Notes: generated by a model from the letters alone, not told the origin. A stretch of 64,000 nt of DNA from Longibacter salinarum (GCF_002554795.1 NZ_PDEQ01000001.1:372001-436000), one strand, 5' to 3'. Positions 1-8,607 are shown, numbered from the stretch's first letter. A program made the numbers and translations.

Positions 1-119
1 CCTAAGATTGGAATCTGGGAACGCGCTGGGTCTGTCACCCTCTCGTTGGTCGGCAGAGCCGAAGAGAGACGAACATGAGGAGGTAGGTGGCGTCGATGAG
101 CCGTGTCGAAAACCGCGGC

Positions 120-1109
120 TTAGTTGTCGCGCCAGTCGCGCTTCTCAGCCGGGCGGTTGTCGAGAATGGCTTCGATCGAGTCGATATGCGTGTCGGTGAG
201 CCGGTCTGCCACCTCGATTGCCTGCATATTTTCCTCCACCTGCTCGGGACGGGACGCGCCGGTGATGACCGTGCTGACGTCGTCATTTGTGAGGCACCAG
301 GCCAGAGCAAGCTGGGCCATCGATGCATCGACCTGATCGGCGATGTCGCTGAGCTTTCGAACCTTCTCGATGCGCTCCTCGATGAGTACCTGATCTTTCA
401 GCCACTCGTAGCCCGCCGTGGCGAGGCGGCTGTCTTCGGGGATGCCGTCGTTATACTTCCCGGTCAGAAGTCCACTCGCGAGCGGGCTCCAGATTGTCGT
501 TCCAAGCCCAACATCGTGGTACAGCGGCGCATATTCTGATTCGACCCGATCCCGGTGAAACATGTTGTACTGCGGCTGCTCCATCGTCGGCGGCACGAGG
601 TTGTACTGCCGGGCGATGCCGTGCGCATGCCGGATCTGCTCCGCGCTCCATTCGCTCGTTCCCCAGTACATCGCGTACCCCTGCTCGACGAGGTAACTCA
701 TCGCGCGGACCGTTTCCTCCACAGGCGTGTGAAGGTCCGGGCGGTGGCAGAACACGAGGTCGACGTAATCCATCTGGAGGCGGTCGAGGGCCGCGTACGT
801 TCCCTCAAGAACGTGCTTGCGGGACAGGCCGCGATCGTTCGGTCCGTCTCCGCCCCAGAAGATCTTTGTGGAGACAACCAGGTCCGAGCGCTTCCAACCT
901 TTCGAGTGGAAGATCTCGCCCATCATCAATTCTGACTTCCCATTCGCGTATGCTTCAGCGTTGTCGAAAAAGTTGACGCCATGTTCGTACGCGACCTGCA
1001 TGCATTCCGCGGCACGATCCACGTCGATCTGGTCGCCGAACGTGACCCACGAGCCGAAGGAAAGAGCGGAAACCTGGAGCCCGGAGCGTCCGAGTCTGCG
1101 ATATTGCAT
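120..1109 (-). CDS. Aldo/keto reductase
   Basis: NAD(P)H-dependent aldo/keto reductase of the Kv-beta-like branch, 329 residues, predicted cytosolic TIM barrel. The N-terminus [17 protein letters not shown] is the family signature. The catalytic Asp and Tyr are in DNAEAYANG, the Lys in VVSTKIFWG and the His in [10 protein letters not shown], so the tetrad looks complete. An open frame continues upstream through a tRNA gene, so the ATG at 1109, which begins MQYRRLG, is taken as the start. It lies downstream of the tRNA-Asp pair, separated from it by a strong terminator, so it is probably transcribed alone. The substrate cannot be predicted; members reduce sugars, aldehydes or ketones. Confidence 0.9.
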   Translation of the reverse strand: MQYRRLGRSGLQVSALSFGSWVTFGDQIDVDRAAECMQVAYEHGVNFFDNAEAYANGKSELMMGEIFHSKGWKRSDLVVSTKIFWGGDGPNDRGLSRKHVLEGTYAALDRLQMDYVDLVFCHRPDLHTPVEETVRAMSYLVEQGYAMYWGTSEWSAEQIRHAHGIARQYNLVPPTMEQPQYNMFHRDRVESEYAPLYHDVGLGTTIWSPLASGLLTGKYNDGIPEDSRLATAGYEWLKDQVLIEERIEKVRKLSDIADQVDASMAQLALAWCLTNDDVSTVITGASRPEQVEENMQAIEVADRLTDTHIDSIEAILDNRPAEKRDWRDN

Positions 1110-1245
1110 AGAGTCAAGAGCTAAGAGGAGAGAAGGGCGAGCGGTCGAGAAGGTATGGGACCCGGCGCGAAGGCGAAAGTATCCGGTGTGACGCAGGCGT
1201 GATTCGTTCACGCGACGAGCCGCAGGGTCAAATGTCGTACGGATA

Positions 1246-1280
1246 ATAAAAAAGCCGCACTCCCCGGAGGGGATGCGGCG
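1246..1280 (-). terminator. Rho-independent terminator of the tRNA cluster
   Basis: On the minus strand a GC-rich hairpin (GCCGCATCCCC paired with GGGGAGTGCGGC, three-base loop) is followed directly by six T and then ATT. It lies 3' of the tRNA-Asp pair and 5' of the reductase, so it should end the tRNA transcript. Confidence 0.88.
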
Positions 1281-1320
1281 ACAGCGCGCATACAAGCGCG
1301 GAAGATCTGGAATGGAAAAG

Positions 1321-1394
1321 CGGTCCGGACGGGACTCGAACCCGCGACCTCTGCCGTGACAGGGCAGCATTCTAACCAACTGAACTACCGGACC
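1321..1394 (-). tRNA. tRNA-Asp (GTC), copy 1
   Basis: A 74-base cloverleaf on the minus strand. The acceptor stem GGTCCGG pairs with CCGGACC, the discriminator is G, the T-loop is TTCGAGT, and the anticodon loop CTGTCAC gives anticodon GTC. CCA is not encoded. It is identical over its length to the copy at 1457-1530, with about 60 bases between them. Confidence 0.96.
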
Positions 1395-1456
1395 GTAAGG
1401 ACCGCGCCGTATGACTCTGCGCGCGGTACAGCATTAAATCGAAAGAGCGTTGCTGG

Positions 1457-1530
1457 CGGTCCGGACGGGACTCGAACCCGCGACCTCTGCCGTGACAGGG
1501 CAGCATTCTAACCAACTGAACTACCGGACC
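1457..1530 (-). tRNA. tRNA-Asp (GTC), copy 2
   Basis: Second 74-base tRNA-Asp on the minus strand, same stems and anticodon GTC as the copy at 1321-1394. The spacer between the copies can form a hairpin (ACCGCGC with GCGCGCGGT), probably a processing or trailer structure. CCA is not encoded. Confidence 0.96.
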
Positions 1531-1680
1531 GTAAAGTACGCTGCCACGAGCCATAGACTCGTTCGTGACAAGCGTTGCAAAGGGTACAACGGAGAGGCGG
1601 TTTGCGTCAAGACCCATTCTGTGAAGGGTCGTCGATTTGTCCGCCGCTCAAGGCCAAGATGACCTCGCCATCGAATGCCA

Positions 1681-1716
1681 ATCAAAATCACCCGCTCTCG
1701 ATGGGGAGGCGGGTGA
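1681..1716 (-). terminator. Probable terminator between tRNA-fMet and tRNA-Asp
   Basis: On the minus strand CACCCGC...GCGGGTG forms a hairpin followed by ATTTTGATT. Six A on the other side of the stem would make it work on the plus strand too. It lies 3' of the tRNA-fMet pair, so the Met and Asp pairs may be separate transcripts. Confidence 0.6.
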
Positions 1717-1752
1717 AAAAATACGCTCTTTCAAAAACGATAAGAGCTGTTC

Positions 1753-1769
1753 TCGCACAACTCGTGCGA
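1753..1769 (-). other. Trailer hairpin of tRNA-fMet copy 1
   Basis: TCGCAC-AACTC-GTGCGA forms a compact stem-loop two bases beyond the tRNA 3' end. The same hairpin, with a slightly longer stem, follows the other fMet copy, which suggests it is kept for 3' processing or transcript ending. Confidence 0.6.
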
Positions 1770-1771
1770 AG

Positions 1772-1844
1772 TAGCGGGGGCAGGATTCGAACCTGCGACC
1801 TTCGGGTTATGAGCCCGATGAGCTACCAGCTGCTCTACCCCGCG
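1772..1844 (-). tRNA. Initiator tRNA-Met (CAT), copy 1
   Basis: A 73-base cloverleaf on the minus strand with anticodon loop CTCATAA (anticodon CAT). Two initiator hallmarks are visible: position 1 (C) does not pair with position 72 (U), and the anticodon stem contains three G-C pairs (GGG/CCC). The T-loop is TTCGAAT and the discriminator A. CCA is not encoded. Confidence 0.94.
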
Positions 1845-1985
1845 ATGTAGGGTCTTTCTCTGTTCTGGTCGACGACCATCCCGGACGGGAGGAGGCGGTC
1901 ATGACGCGCCTGGATCAGAACGACGAGTGGAGAGATCTCCACTGCTAATCATATGTCAATGCGCCGGTGAAGACGCGACATGCAT

Positions 1986-2004
1986 ATCGCACAACTTGTG
2001 CGAT
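1986..2004 (-). other. Trailer hairpin of tRNA-fMet copy 2
   Basis: ATCGCAC-AACTT-GTGCGAT is a seven-pair stem-loop one base beyond the tRNA end. It matches the hairpin after copy 1 apart from one loop base and the closing pairs. Confidence 0.6.
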
Positions 2005-2005
2005 G

Positions 2006-2078
2006 TAGCGGGGGCAGGATTCGAACCTGCGACCTTCGGGTTATGAGCCCGATGAGCTACCAGCTGCTCTACCCCGCG
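2006..2078 (-). tRNA. Initiator tRNA-Met (CAT), copy 2
   Basis: Second initiator tRNA, 73 bases, same sequence as the copy at 1772-1844, with the C1/U72 mismatch and the GGG/CCC anticodon stem. It is the first gene of the minus-strand tRNA cluster, so the promoter should lie just above 2078. Confidence 0.94.
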
Positions 2079-2600
2079 ATGTAAGGGACCGTTTCGGTGG
2101 TCTCGACCGGCGCTCCGCGACTCGTCATGACCGAGTGCACAATCTTTCGAGCGCTCCGCGGCGTCGGGCAGCGTGCCCCATTTTCCCGTCGCGGATCACC
2201 TTAGACCTTCTGTCACCGGTCTTGTTCTCTGAAAACCGCTTATTTCGTTGGATTAATACAACGCTCACGGAAATCGTGTTTCGGCGCATTCTGCATCGGT
2301 CGGGGCCGAGGGCGGCGTTGGAGAGAAGGACCACGAACGATGCGCACATCATCGTCTGTTCAAATGCGAACATGAACCTGTGCAAACGTCACGTCAATGG
2401 ACACGTGACGCGGCCCAATGCCACAGCCTCTGCGGAACGATCGGTGGACGATACGAATGATGATCACACCGCCGCTGTTAACTTTGTGTGCGGACGGTCT
2501 AAGGTGTGCGTGTCTACCTGCTTGCTTGTATACTACGCGCATCGGCCTTCCGCATAGGAAAGGTCACGCTCACTGGCATCGATCACGTAACCTCACGCAC
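2079..2600. other. Gene-free divergent spacer
   Basis: This 520-base spacer separates the minus-strand tRNA cluster from the plus-strand DUF1015 gene and should hold both promoters. Open frames here are short and lack family features. I see no clear hairpin, repeat or promoter consensus. Confidence 0.5.
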
Positions 2601-3839
2601 ATGGCTACGCTTCACCCGTTTCGCGCTGTTCGACCTGATTCCGCACATGTTGAGGAAATCGCCTCGGTCCCGTACGACGTCATTAATACGGAGGAAGCCC
2701 GCGAGCTCGCGGAGGGAAAGCCGAAGAGTTTTCTCCACGTAATCCGTCCGGAAATCGACCTGGAGAAAGGGATCGACGAGCACGATGATGCCGTGTACGC
2801 CCAGGGCGCGGAGAACCTGCGCGCGTTCGTGGAGGACGAAGACACCGTGCGAGAAGAGTCGCCGTCCGTCTACGTCTATCGTCTAATTATGGACGGGCGC
2901 GAGCAGACGGGCATCTTCGGGTGTGTCTCGGTAGCGGACTACGACGACGAGGTCATTCTTAAGCACGAGAAAACGCGTCCGGTCAAAGAAGATGACCGCA
3001 CGCGTCACATTGTCGAGCAGAAGGCGCACGCCGAACCGGTGATGCTGACGTTCCGCGACGACGACGCCGTGGAATCGCAGATGCGCTCGGCCATGGAGAA
3101 CGACCCGCTGTACGACTTCGAGGCAGAGGATGGCGTCCGGCACACGATCTGGCGCGTGGCCGAGCCGGAAGGGCTGGTCGATGCGTTCGATTCCGTCCCC
3201 AACCTGTATGTTGCTGACGGTCACCACCGCTGCAAAGCCGCAAGCCGTGCGGCCGAGCACTATCGTGATGGAGATACGGCACTGGATGCTCCCGACGCGC
3301 CGGAATACGAGTTCTTCCCGGCCGTGCTCTTCCCGATGGGGATGATGCACATCATGGCGTACAACCGCGTCGTCTTCGACCTGCCCGTCTCGCCGGCCGA
3401 GTTTCTCGACCAGCTGGACGACAAATACGGCGTCGAGCGAAACGTCGATAACCCTGTGCCGCAGGACAAGGGGACGGTGTGCCTGTACCTCGACGGCGCC
3501 TGGCACCGCATGGCGCTGCCGGAATCGGAAGGAGACCGCTCCGTCGACCAGCTGGACGTTGCCCGGCTGTCGGAGTTCGTCCTGGAGCCGATGCTCGACA
3601 TCACGGATCCGCGTCGCGACGCCAACATCGACTTCGTCGGTGGCATCCGTGGGACCGACGAGCTCGAAGACCGCGTCGAAAACGGGCGGGCCTCGTTGGC
3701 TGTGTCGATGTACCCGACCGCCATCGAGGAGCTTCTCGACGTGTCGGATGAGGGCGACCTGATGCCGCCGAAGTCGACCTGGTTCGAGCCGAAGCTGCGC
3801 TCCGGGCTGCTCGTGCACGACTTTGCCGACGACGTGTAA
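2601..3839 (+). CDS. DUF1015 family protein
   Basis: A 412-residue soluble protein of the DUF1015 family, whose biochemical role is not established. The ATG at 2601 gives the typical start MATLHPFRAVRP. The frame is open upstream to 2418, but that part is low-complexity and unlike the family. Visible signatures are PYDVIN near residue 25 and the conserved YVADGHHRCKAA near residue 200. The protein is acidic, as expected for a halophile. serA follows 185 bases downstream on the same strand; the pairing of DUF1015 with serine biosynthesis genes is seen in other bacteria and suggests, without proving, a link to serine metabolism. Confidence 0.88.
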   Translation: MATLHPFRAVRPDSAHVEEIASVPYDVINTEEARELAEGKPKSFLHVIRPEIDLEKGIDEHDDAVYAQGAENLRAFVEDEDTVREESPSVYVYRLIMDGREQTGIFGCVSVADYDDEVILKHEKTRPVKEDDRTRHIVEQKAHAEPVMLTFRDDDAVESQMRSAMENDPLYDFEAEDGVRHTIWRVAEPEGLVDAFDSVPNLYVADGHHRCKAASRAAEHYRDGDTALDAPDAPEYEFFPAVLFPMGMMHIMAYNRVVFDLPVSPAEFLDQLDDKYGVERNVDNPVPQDKGTVCLYLDGAWHRMALPESEGDRSVDQLDVARLSEFVLEPMLDITDPRRDANIDFVGGIRGTDELEDRVENGRASLAVSMYPTAIEELLDVSDEGDLMPPKSTWFEPKLRSGLLVHDFADDV

Positions 3840-4024
3840 TCACCATTGATGTTGTTACTGGCCACGTCGACCGGCTCCAGCACCCATCGGTGTCGGACCG
3901 TTCGGCGTGCGCTCTTGTCCGTGCTGATGTTTCGCGCCCCGTCTGGAAGCGCTGCCAGCGCGAGCTTGAGGTGCGGTCAGGACGCAAACTTTAGAACGAA
4001 CGTTTAAACGATTTAATCGACACT

Positions 4025-5227
4025 ATGACGATTCTTGTTGCGGACAATATCGCTTCGGTCGGACTCGAAGCGCTGGAAGAAGCCGGGCACCATGTCGTAG
4101 ATGACGCCTCTCTGAACGGCGATGCGCTGGTCGAGGCGCTCGGTCGCGAGCAGCCCAACATCCTGATCGTCCGCTCCACCAAAGTGACGCCGGAGGCCCT
4201 GGACGCCAGCCCGGCTCTGTCGCTCATCGTCCGTGCAGGCGCCGGGTACGACACGATCGACGTGGAAGGCGCCTCGGCTCGCGGCATCTACGTCGCGAAC
4301 TGCCCCGGCAAAAACTCGGTTGCCGTCGCGGAGCTCACGATAGGACTGATCGTCTCGATCGACCGCCGAATTCCCGACAACGTGGCGGATGCGCGCGACG
4401 GGAAGTGGAATAAGAAGACGTACGCGAAGGCGGAGGGACTGAAGGGGCAAACGATCGGCGTCGTCGGGCTTGGCAATATCGGAGAAGAAGTCGTCCGCCG
4501 GGCGCAGGCCTTTGATCTGGACGTCGTCGCGTGGAGCCGGTCGCTCACGCCCGAGCGCGCCGAGGACATGGGCATTGGCTACTGCGAGTCGGCCGTCGAT
4601 GTGGCGCGAAGCGCGAGCATCGTAACCCTGCACGTGGCTTCGACGCCCGAGACGAAGCACCTCGCCGACCGGAGCTTCTTCGAGGCGCTTCCGAAAGGCT
4701 CGATCTTCATCAACACGACGCGTGCTGCGGTCGTGGACGAGGACGCCCTGAAGTGGGCGCTGGAAGAACGAGGACTGCGCGCCGGACTCGACGTTTTCCA
4801 TGGCGAGCCGGCGGTGAAGCAGGGATCATTCGAGAGCGAGCTTGCGGGGCACCCGAACGTGTACATTACGCATCACATCGGCGCCTCGACCCAGCAGGCC
4901 CAGGATGCGACGGCACTCGAAGCCGCGCGCGTCGCCAACACGTTTAGTGTTACGGGCGATGTACCCAACTGCGTCAACCTCGCCAGCCAGAGCCCCGCGA
5001 CGCACCAGATTACGGTCCGCCACCTGGACGAGGTCGGCGTTCTCGCACGCGTGCTCGACGAAATGAGCAAGGCCGACTGGAATATTCAGGAGATGGAGAA
5101 CGAAATTTTTTCCGGTGCAAAGGCCGCCGTCGCCACGATGCGGTTCAACGGCGACGCCACCGACGATGTCGCCGAGCGCATCGAGCAGCAGGAGAAGGTG
5201 CTAGCCGTCTCCGTGATCGAGCTGTAA
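4025..5227 (+). CDS. serA: D-3-phosphoglycerate dehydrogenase
   Basis: Catalyses the first committed step of serine synthesis, oxidising 3-phosphoglycerate with NAD+. At 400 residues it has an N-terminal substrate domain (VRAGAGYDTID), a Rossmann domain (GVVGLGNIGEEV near residue 145), the catalytic His in THHIGAST and a C-terminal ACT domain from about residue 325 (HLDEVGVLARVLDEM) that may sense serine. The long intervening domain of some SerA proteins is absent. The start follows an AT-rich leader containing the palindrome CGTTTAAACG at about 4000, a possible control site. The AT-rich Rhs remnant island begins directly after its stop codon. Confidence 0.95.
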   Translation: MTILVADNIASVGLEALEEAGHHVVDDASLNGDALVEALGREQPNILIVRSTKVTPEALDASPALSLIVRAGAGYDTIDVEGASARGIYVANCPGKNSVAVAELTIGLIVSIDRRIPDNVADARDGKWNKKTYAKAEGLKGQTIGVVGLGNIGEEVVRRAQAFDLDVVAWSRSLTPERAEDMGIGYCESAVDVARSASIVTLHVASTPETKHLADRSFFEALPKGSIFINTTRAAVVDEDALKWALEERGLRAGLDVFHGEPAVKQGSFESELAGHPNVYITHHIGASTQQAQDATALEAARVANTFSVTGDVPNCVNLASQSPATHQITVRHLDEVGVLARVLDEMSKADWNIQEMENEIFSGAKAAVATMRFNGDATDDVAERIEQQEKVLAVSVIEL

Positions 5228-5302
5228 ACCCGGGATTGGACGCCAGTCAACCCCTCAACGTGTACCGGTACGATGCGTGCGCTGTGCCCATGTCGTGATG
5301 GA

Positions 5303-5386
5303 ATCACGCCAGAGTCGGCGCACGCTTTTACGTTAGGGATTGGGACCGCGACCAATAAAATTGGGAAACAAATCGACGACAAATGA
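5303..5386 (+). pseudogene. Possible toxin tail fragment
   Basis: Behind the serA stop the same frame stays open and ends in GTATNKIGKQIDDK followed by TGA, which overlaps the ATG of the small membrane gene at 5383 as ATGA. The later toxin copies end in the same way against their partner genes. I infer the last remnant of a toxin C-terminus whose main part is lost. An open frame of this length could be chance. Confidence 0.3.
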
Positions 5387-5574
5387 TCATTACTGGAGTC
5401 GTGTCATTAACAATTGGCACTGTACTCTTGGCTTACTATACATATAATCGCAACTGGGTCGAAGACTTAGGCTACGAAAGCGAGCCAATGACAGTCTTCT
5501 CGCGAAGTATATTGTGGTCAGGGGTGGGGTTGATAATTGTGGGGGTATATAGCCTAATAACAGTAGAGTGCTGA
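5383..5574 (+). CDS. Small two-TM protein, immunity-like (copy A)
   Basis: A 63-residue protein with two hydrophobic segments, about residues 1-19 and 43-59, joined by a short polar loop. It clearly resembles the proteins at 6306-6500 and 8604-8795: all begin MI(I/V/L), have a Y/N pair near residue 20, a D/E-containing loop with S-x-x-M, and SGV opening the second helix. The other two sit directly behind Rhs-type toxin tails, so an immunity role against a membrane-acting toxin is inferred. Base composition is far more AT-rich than serA, which suggests acquisition. Copy A looks intact. Confidence 0.6.
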   Translation: MIITGVVSLTIGTVLLAYYTYNRNWVEDLGYESEPMTVFSRSILWSGVGLIIVGVYSLITVEC

Positions 5575-5707
5575 CTTCGTTTGTAGTTTGTGTCTGACTG
5601 TATTACAAAGCTACTATTATGCTCTTCTAAAAATATTTTGTGTTCGTGGCTTGGCGTTCTTTCTTAACATCGATCCATCGCGCCGCTGATTCTCTCAATT
5701 ATGCAAG

Positions 5708-6309
5708 GAGCACTGTTGGCGTCTGGTTGTAGCCTCATCGGCGGCACCCACCTTCCATCTTGTCGATGCATCGGAAGGCGTACCGCGGGAGCTTGGTCTT
5801 AGCAATCGGAGTGATGCGCGACTCGTCGGCAATATTGCCCAAAGCAGCGATGCGCTCGCTGGAGCGATTATCCGGGATGGCATGGAAGCCAATGACGGCC
5901 AGTTCGTTTCGAATTTCGTGCGGGCGTATCAGGGTGCTGGAAATGCACGGGCGCTTGACGCATCTATTGAGTACCTCAAGTTGATGGCCGCCGTGTTCAG
6001 TATTGCAGCGGCGGGAGGAGGTTATGCGCCCGGTCGACGTGGGGGGGCGCTCTTGGGGGGAAGATCAGCCAACATCTAGCAGGAGCTAATTTGATTGAAG
6101 CAATAATGAATGGCGAACCTATCTCAGTAGTCTCAACTGTTACTTCCTTTGCCACATCGTATGGTGCATCCGGGGCTGTACAATACCTTGATGACGCGGG
6201 AGAAATCTCAGATGCCTCATAAAGGTCGTTAGGCCTCGTGCAGATGATTTGGTCTGAGGGAATGAGCGAGGGTATAAGCGAAACAGGCGAAAATCTTAAA
6301 CAGCAATGA
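5708..6309 (+). pseudogene. Rhs-associated toxin C-terminus, broken (copy 1)
   Basis: Homologous to the module at 8010-8607. From about 5736 the DNA is nearly identical to it by eye for some 250 bases (about 14 mismatches), covering VDASEGVPR, AGAIIRDGMEANDGQF and FVRAYQGAGNA. The RHS core is missing. The frame breaks near 5730, again in the seven-G run at 6041-6047, and a TAA interrupts the restored frame near 6222 where copy 2 has TAC. The tail then reads SEGMSEGISETGENLKQQ and its TGA overlaps the next ATG as ATGA. The Gly/Ala-rich middle could insert into membranes, but activity is not predictable. Confidence 0.7.
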
Positions 6310-6500
6310 TTGTTGCCGGAGTCATATCTGCTCTAATAGGTGTGTTGATCATATCAACCTATATATACAATATCGATTGGATTGACACGATAAATAATAG
6401 AAGTATACCAATGAGAGTATTTACGACCAATATATTTATTTCGGGAGTCGGGTTTTTAATAGCGGCAATTTTGTTTATAGAAAAAGGGTGCTCTAAATAG
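6306..6500 (+). CDS. Small two-TM protein, immunity-like (copy B)
   Basis: A 64-residue paralogue of the protein at 5383-5574 with two hydrophobic helices (about residues 2-20 and 43-59) and a polar loop containing NNRSIPM. Its ATG overlaps the TGA of the broken toxin tail (ATGA), the usual arrangement for translational coupling of a toxin and its immunity protein. It is strongly AT-rich. It is the only piece of this toxin/immunity pair that still reads through, as expected if immunity outlasts a lost toxin. Confidence 0.6.
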   Translation: MIVAGVISALIGVLIISTYIYNIDWIDTINNRSIPMRVFTTNIFISGVGFLIAAILFIEKGCSK

Positions 6501-6557
6501 TAGCATGTAGATTATTGATATAAGTCATGAAATAGTATGTCTTAGTGTTGTTGTGCA

Positions 6558-7415
6558 CTGTATCTGTACAAGGGGAAGGGACTGGCTGAAGAGTTCGGGC
6601 TCAACTGGTACCAATACGGGACGCGCTACTACGACGCGTCCCTGGCACGGTGGGTCGAGATGGACCCGGCAGACAAATTCCACACGCCGTACACGTACGT
6701 TGGGGGGATCCAGTGAACCTCGTTGACCCGGATGGACGGCAGATCCGCTGCGCGAACTCGAACCTTGCATGCCGTCGCTTGAATGCTTTTGGAGCGGCTA
6801 TTGATCGAGCGGTCAATGATGGAGTCCATAAAGTTCAGCAAGCAGCCTCTGATGTCGCTGATTACGTCACGGGAGTTGGCATCGCGGTTTCTGAGGGATT
6901 GCAAGCTGTATCCGGTAAAGGATTCTGGAGAGGGGCGGGGATGACGGCCGGAGGACGATTCATGGTGCTTGGTGGTTCAGGGATGACAGTCTTTCCAGAA
7001 CCTGCAACGTCAGCCGGGGGACCGGGTATCGTGTCTGCGGGCACGTCACTGATGTCTGCCGGGATTACGACAATGGAGGTGAGCTCGCAAGTCCACGCTG
7101 CAGCGGGAGTATCATCAACGGTTTTTAAGGCAGCGGATGCCGGGATGGGAAATCGCAGTTTCCAGTCTGTAGGCTAGGAGTTCGCTCAGACGGGGGCATT
7201 TTACGCTGGAAGCAAACTGGGAGGACAAATTCTGAGAAGTCGATTCATGATGGGGGGATGATCTTGGCAATTCGGTTCCCTTGTTATTCCGAGGATCAGG
7301 AGGGCGCCTGATTCTTTTGCGTGCAGGTGAAGGCCAAGCCGTTAAAGCACTGGATGCGACATATCGCGTAGGTGCGAAGTCGATACTGCTACCCGATCAA
7401 GAATCTCAGAGTTAA
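6558..7415 (+). pseudogene. Rhs core end plus toxin C-terminus, broken (module 2)
   Basis: Begins with the end of an RHS-associated core domain: LYLYKGKG, then YGTRYYDASLARW, EMDPADKFHTPYTYVGG and NPDGR-type NLVDPDGR. The frame shifts in a six-G run at 6702-6707, continues through a Gly/Ala-rich segment, meets TAG at 7175, and shifts back in a second six-G run at 7252-7257. It then stays open to TAA at 7413-7415, eight bases before the next gene. The toxin part (DVADYVTGVGIAVSEG, VLGGSGMTVFPE) is unlike the tails at 5708 and 8010. No Rhs N-terminus is present, so it is an orphan fragment. Confidence 0.72.
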
Positions 7416-7423
7416 GACAGGCC

Positions 7424-7660
7424 ATGTTTGAGAAAGAGAGCATTGAGTTTGCCAAGTGGCTAGAGTCAATTGGCATAAACCCTATTTACTTCATGACAAT
7501 CTTCTGGGCAGTTGTTGCTTACTTTGAATATGAAGCAATAGAGGATTGGGAAAAGTCAACAATGCGGGAAAAGATATGGGTGGTTCTTGCAGTCTTATGT
7601 TTCTTTATCGGGGTGGTTATGAGCATTGTGTTGCTTTTAAGTTTGGTTGAGTACAAATAA
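7424..7660 (+). CDS. Small membrane protein, immunity-like (module 2)
   Basis: A 78-residue protein with two hydrophobic segments (about residues 19-35 and 50-73) separated by a charged stretch (YEAIEDWEKSTMREK). It lies eight bases after the end of the module 2 toxin and is strongly AT-rich. It is not similar to copies A-C, as expected for a partner of a different toxin tail. Immunity is inferred only from position, size and membrane topology. It could also be an unrelated small membrane protein. Confidence 0.5.
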   Translation: MFEKESIEFAKWLESIGINPIYFMTIFWAVVAYFEYEAIEDWEKSTMREKIWVVLAVLCFFIGVVMSIVLLLSLVEYK

Positions 7661-7795
7661 GGCATGTGTGCGTTGTTTAGATTTGTTTGCTAATACCTCG
7701 TCAGCCCGACACCCGGTTCGGTGTCCAGGTTCTCGTTTCATCAGTCTTGATGCATCTTGTCGGTGCTGCCGTTCGTGCGCGTAAAATACTGATAA

Positions 7796-8607
7796 TGCAA
7801 CGGGAAGCAGTTTGGTCTGAACGGATACCGCTATGGCGCGCGCTACTACGACGTGGCGCTGGCGCGGTGGGCCGAGATGGACCCGGCAGACGAGTTTCAC
7901 ACGCCATATACATATGTTGGCGGCGATCCCGTGAACCTGGTCAACCCGGATGGCAATGCGAGTGAATCGCCGCTGGATCATATCTATTTCACGCTGCGTG
8001 AAGATGGATCTGTTGGCGTCGAGGTCGTGGCGTCATCGGCGGCACCCACGTTCCACGTTGTGGATGCATCGGAAGGCGTACCGCGGAAGCTTGATCTTAG
8101 CAATCGGAGTGATGCACTACTCGTCGGCAATATTGCCCAAAGCAGCGATGCACTCGCTGGAGCGATTGTCCGGGATGGCATGGAAGCCAATGACGGCCAG
8201 TTCGTTTCGAATTTCGTGCGGGCGTATCAGGGTGCTGGAAATGCACAGGCGCTTGACGCATCCATTGAATACGTCAAGTTAATGGCTGAAGTATACGGCA
8301 CTGCTGCCACAGGGGGAGGATATGCGCTCGGTCGCCGGGGAGCGGTCGCTGTCGGAGGGAAGATCGGTCGTTTGTCAGCGGGTGCAAACTCGGTGAAGCA
8401 GATATGAATTGCGATTTTGTCTCAGTTGGTACCACGGCCGCTTCCTTCGTTGCAGGTAGTACCGGGTCGCAGTTTGTACAGAGGCTTGATGAAGCTGGAC
8501 AAATTTTAAATGCTTCATACAAGACTTTAGGCTTGCTCCAGCTCATCTGGTCTGAGGGAATGGGGGAAGGCATAAGCGAAACGGGTTATAATATCAAATA
8601 TAAATGA
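7796..8607 (+). pseudogene. Rhs core end plus toxin C-terminus, broken (copy 2)
   Basis: The frame opens after a TAA at 7793 with KQFGLNGYRYGARYYD, then ARWAEMDPADEFHTPYTYVGGDP and NLVNPDG, the end of an RHS core. A toxin region follows that matches 5708-6309. The frame closes at TGA 8405, but shifting by one base restores similarity to copy 1 (SVGTTAASFVAG, LIWSEGMGEGISETG) up to the TGA at 8605-8607. Comparison with copy 1 indicates loss of a single A near 8403, where ATAATG has become ATATG. The last codon overlaps the following ATG as ATGA. No start or Rhs N-terminus is present. Confidence 0.75.

Noticed and set aside
2883-3818. Minus-strand open frame of 311 codons
   Set aside because: Antisense to the DUF1015 gene, with His/Val/Arg-rich mirror composition.
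5383-6500. Reading the small two-TM genes as type I toxin-antitoxin hydrophobic toxins
   Set aside because: Size and topology would allow it, but two of the three overlap Rhs-type tails as ATGA and no antisense RNA promoter is evident, so immunity is the simpler reading.
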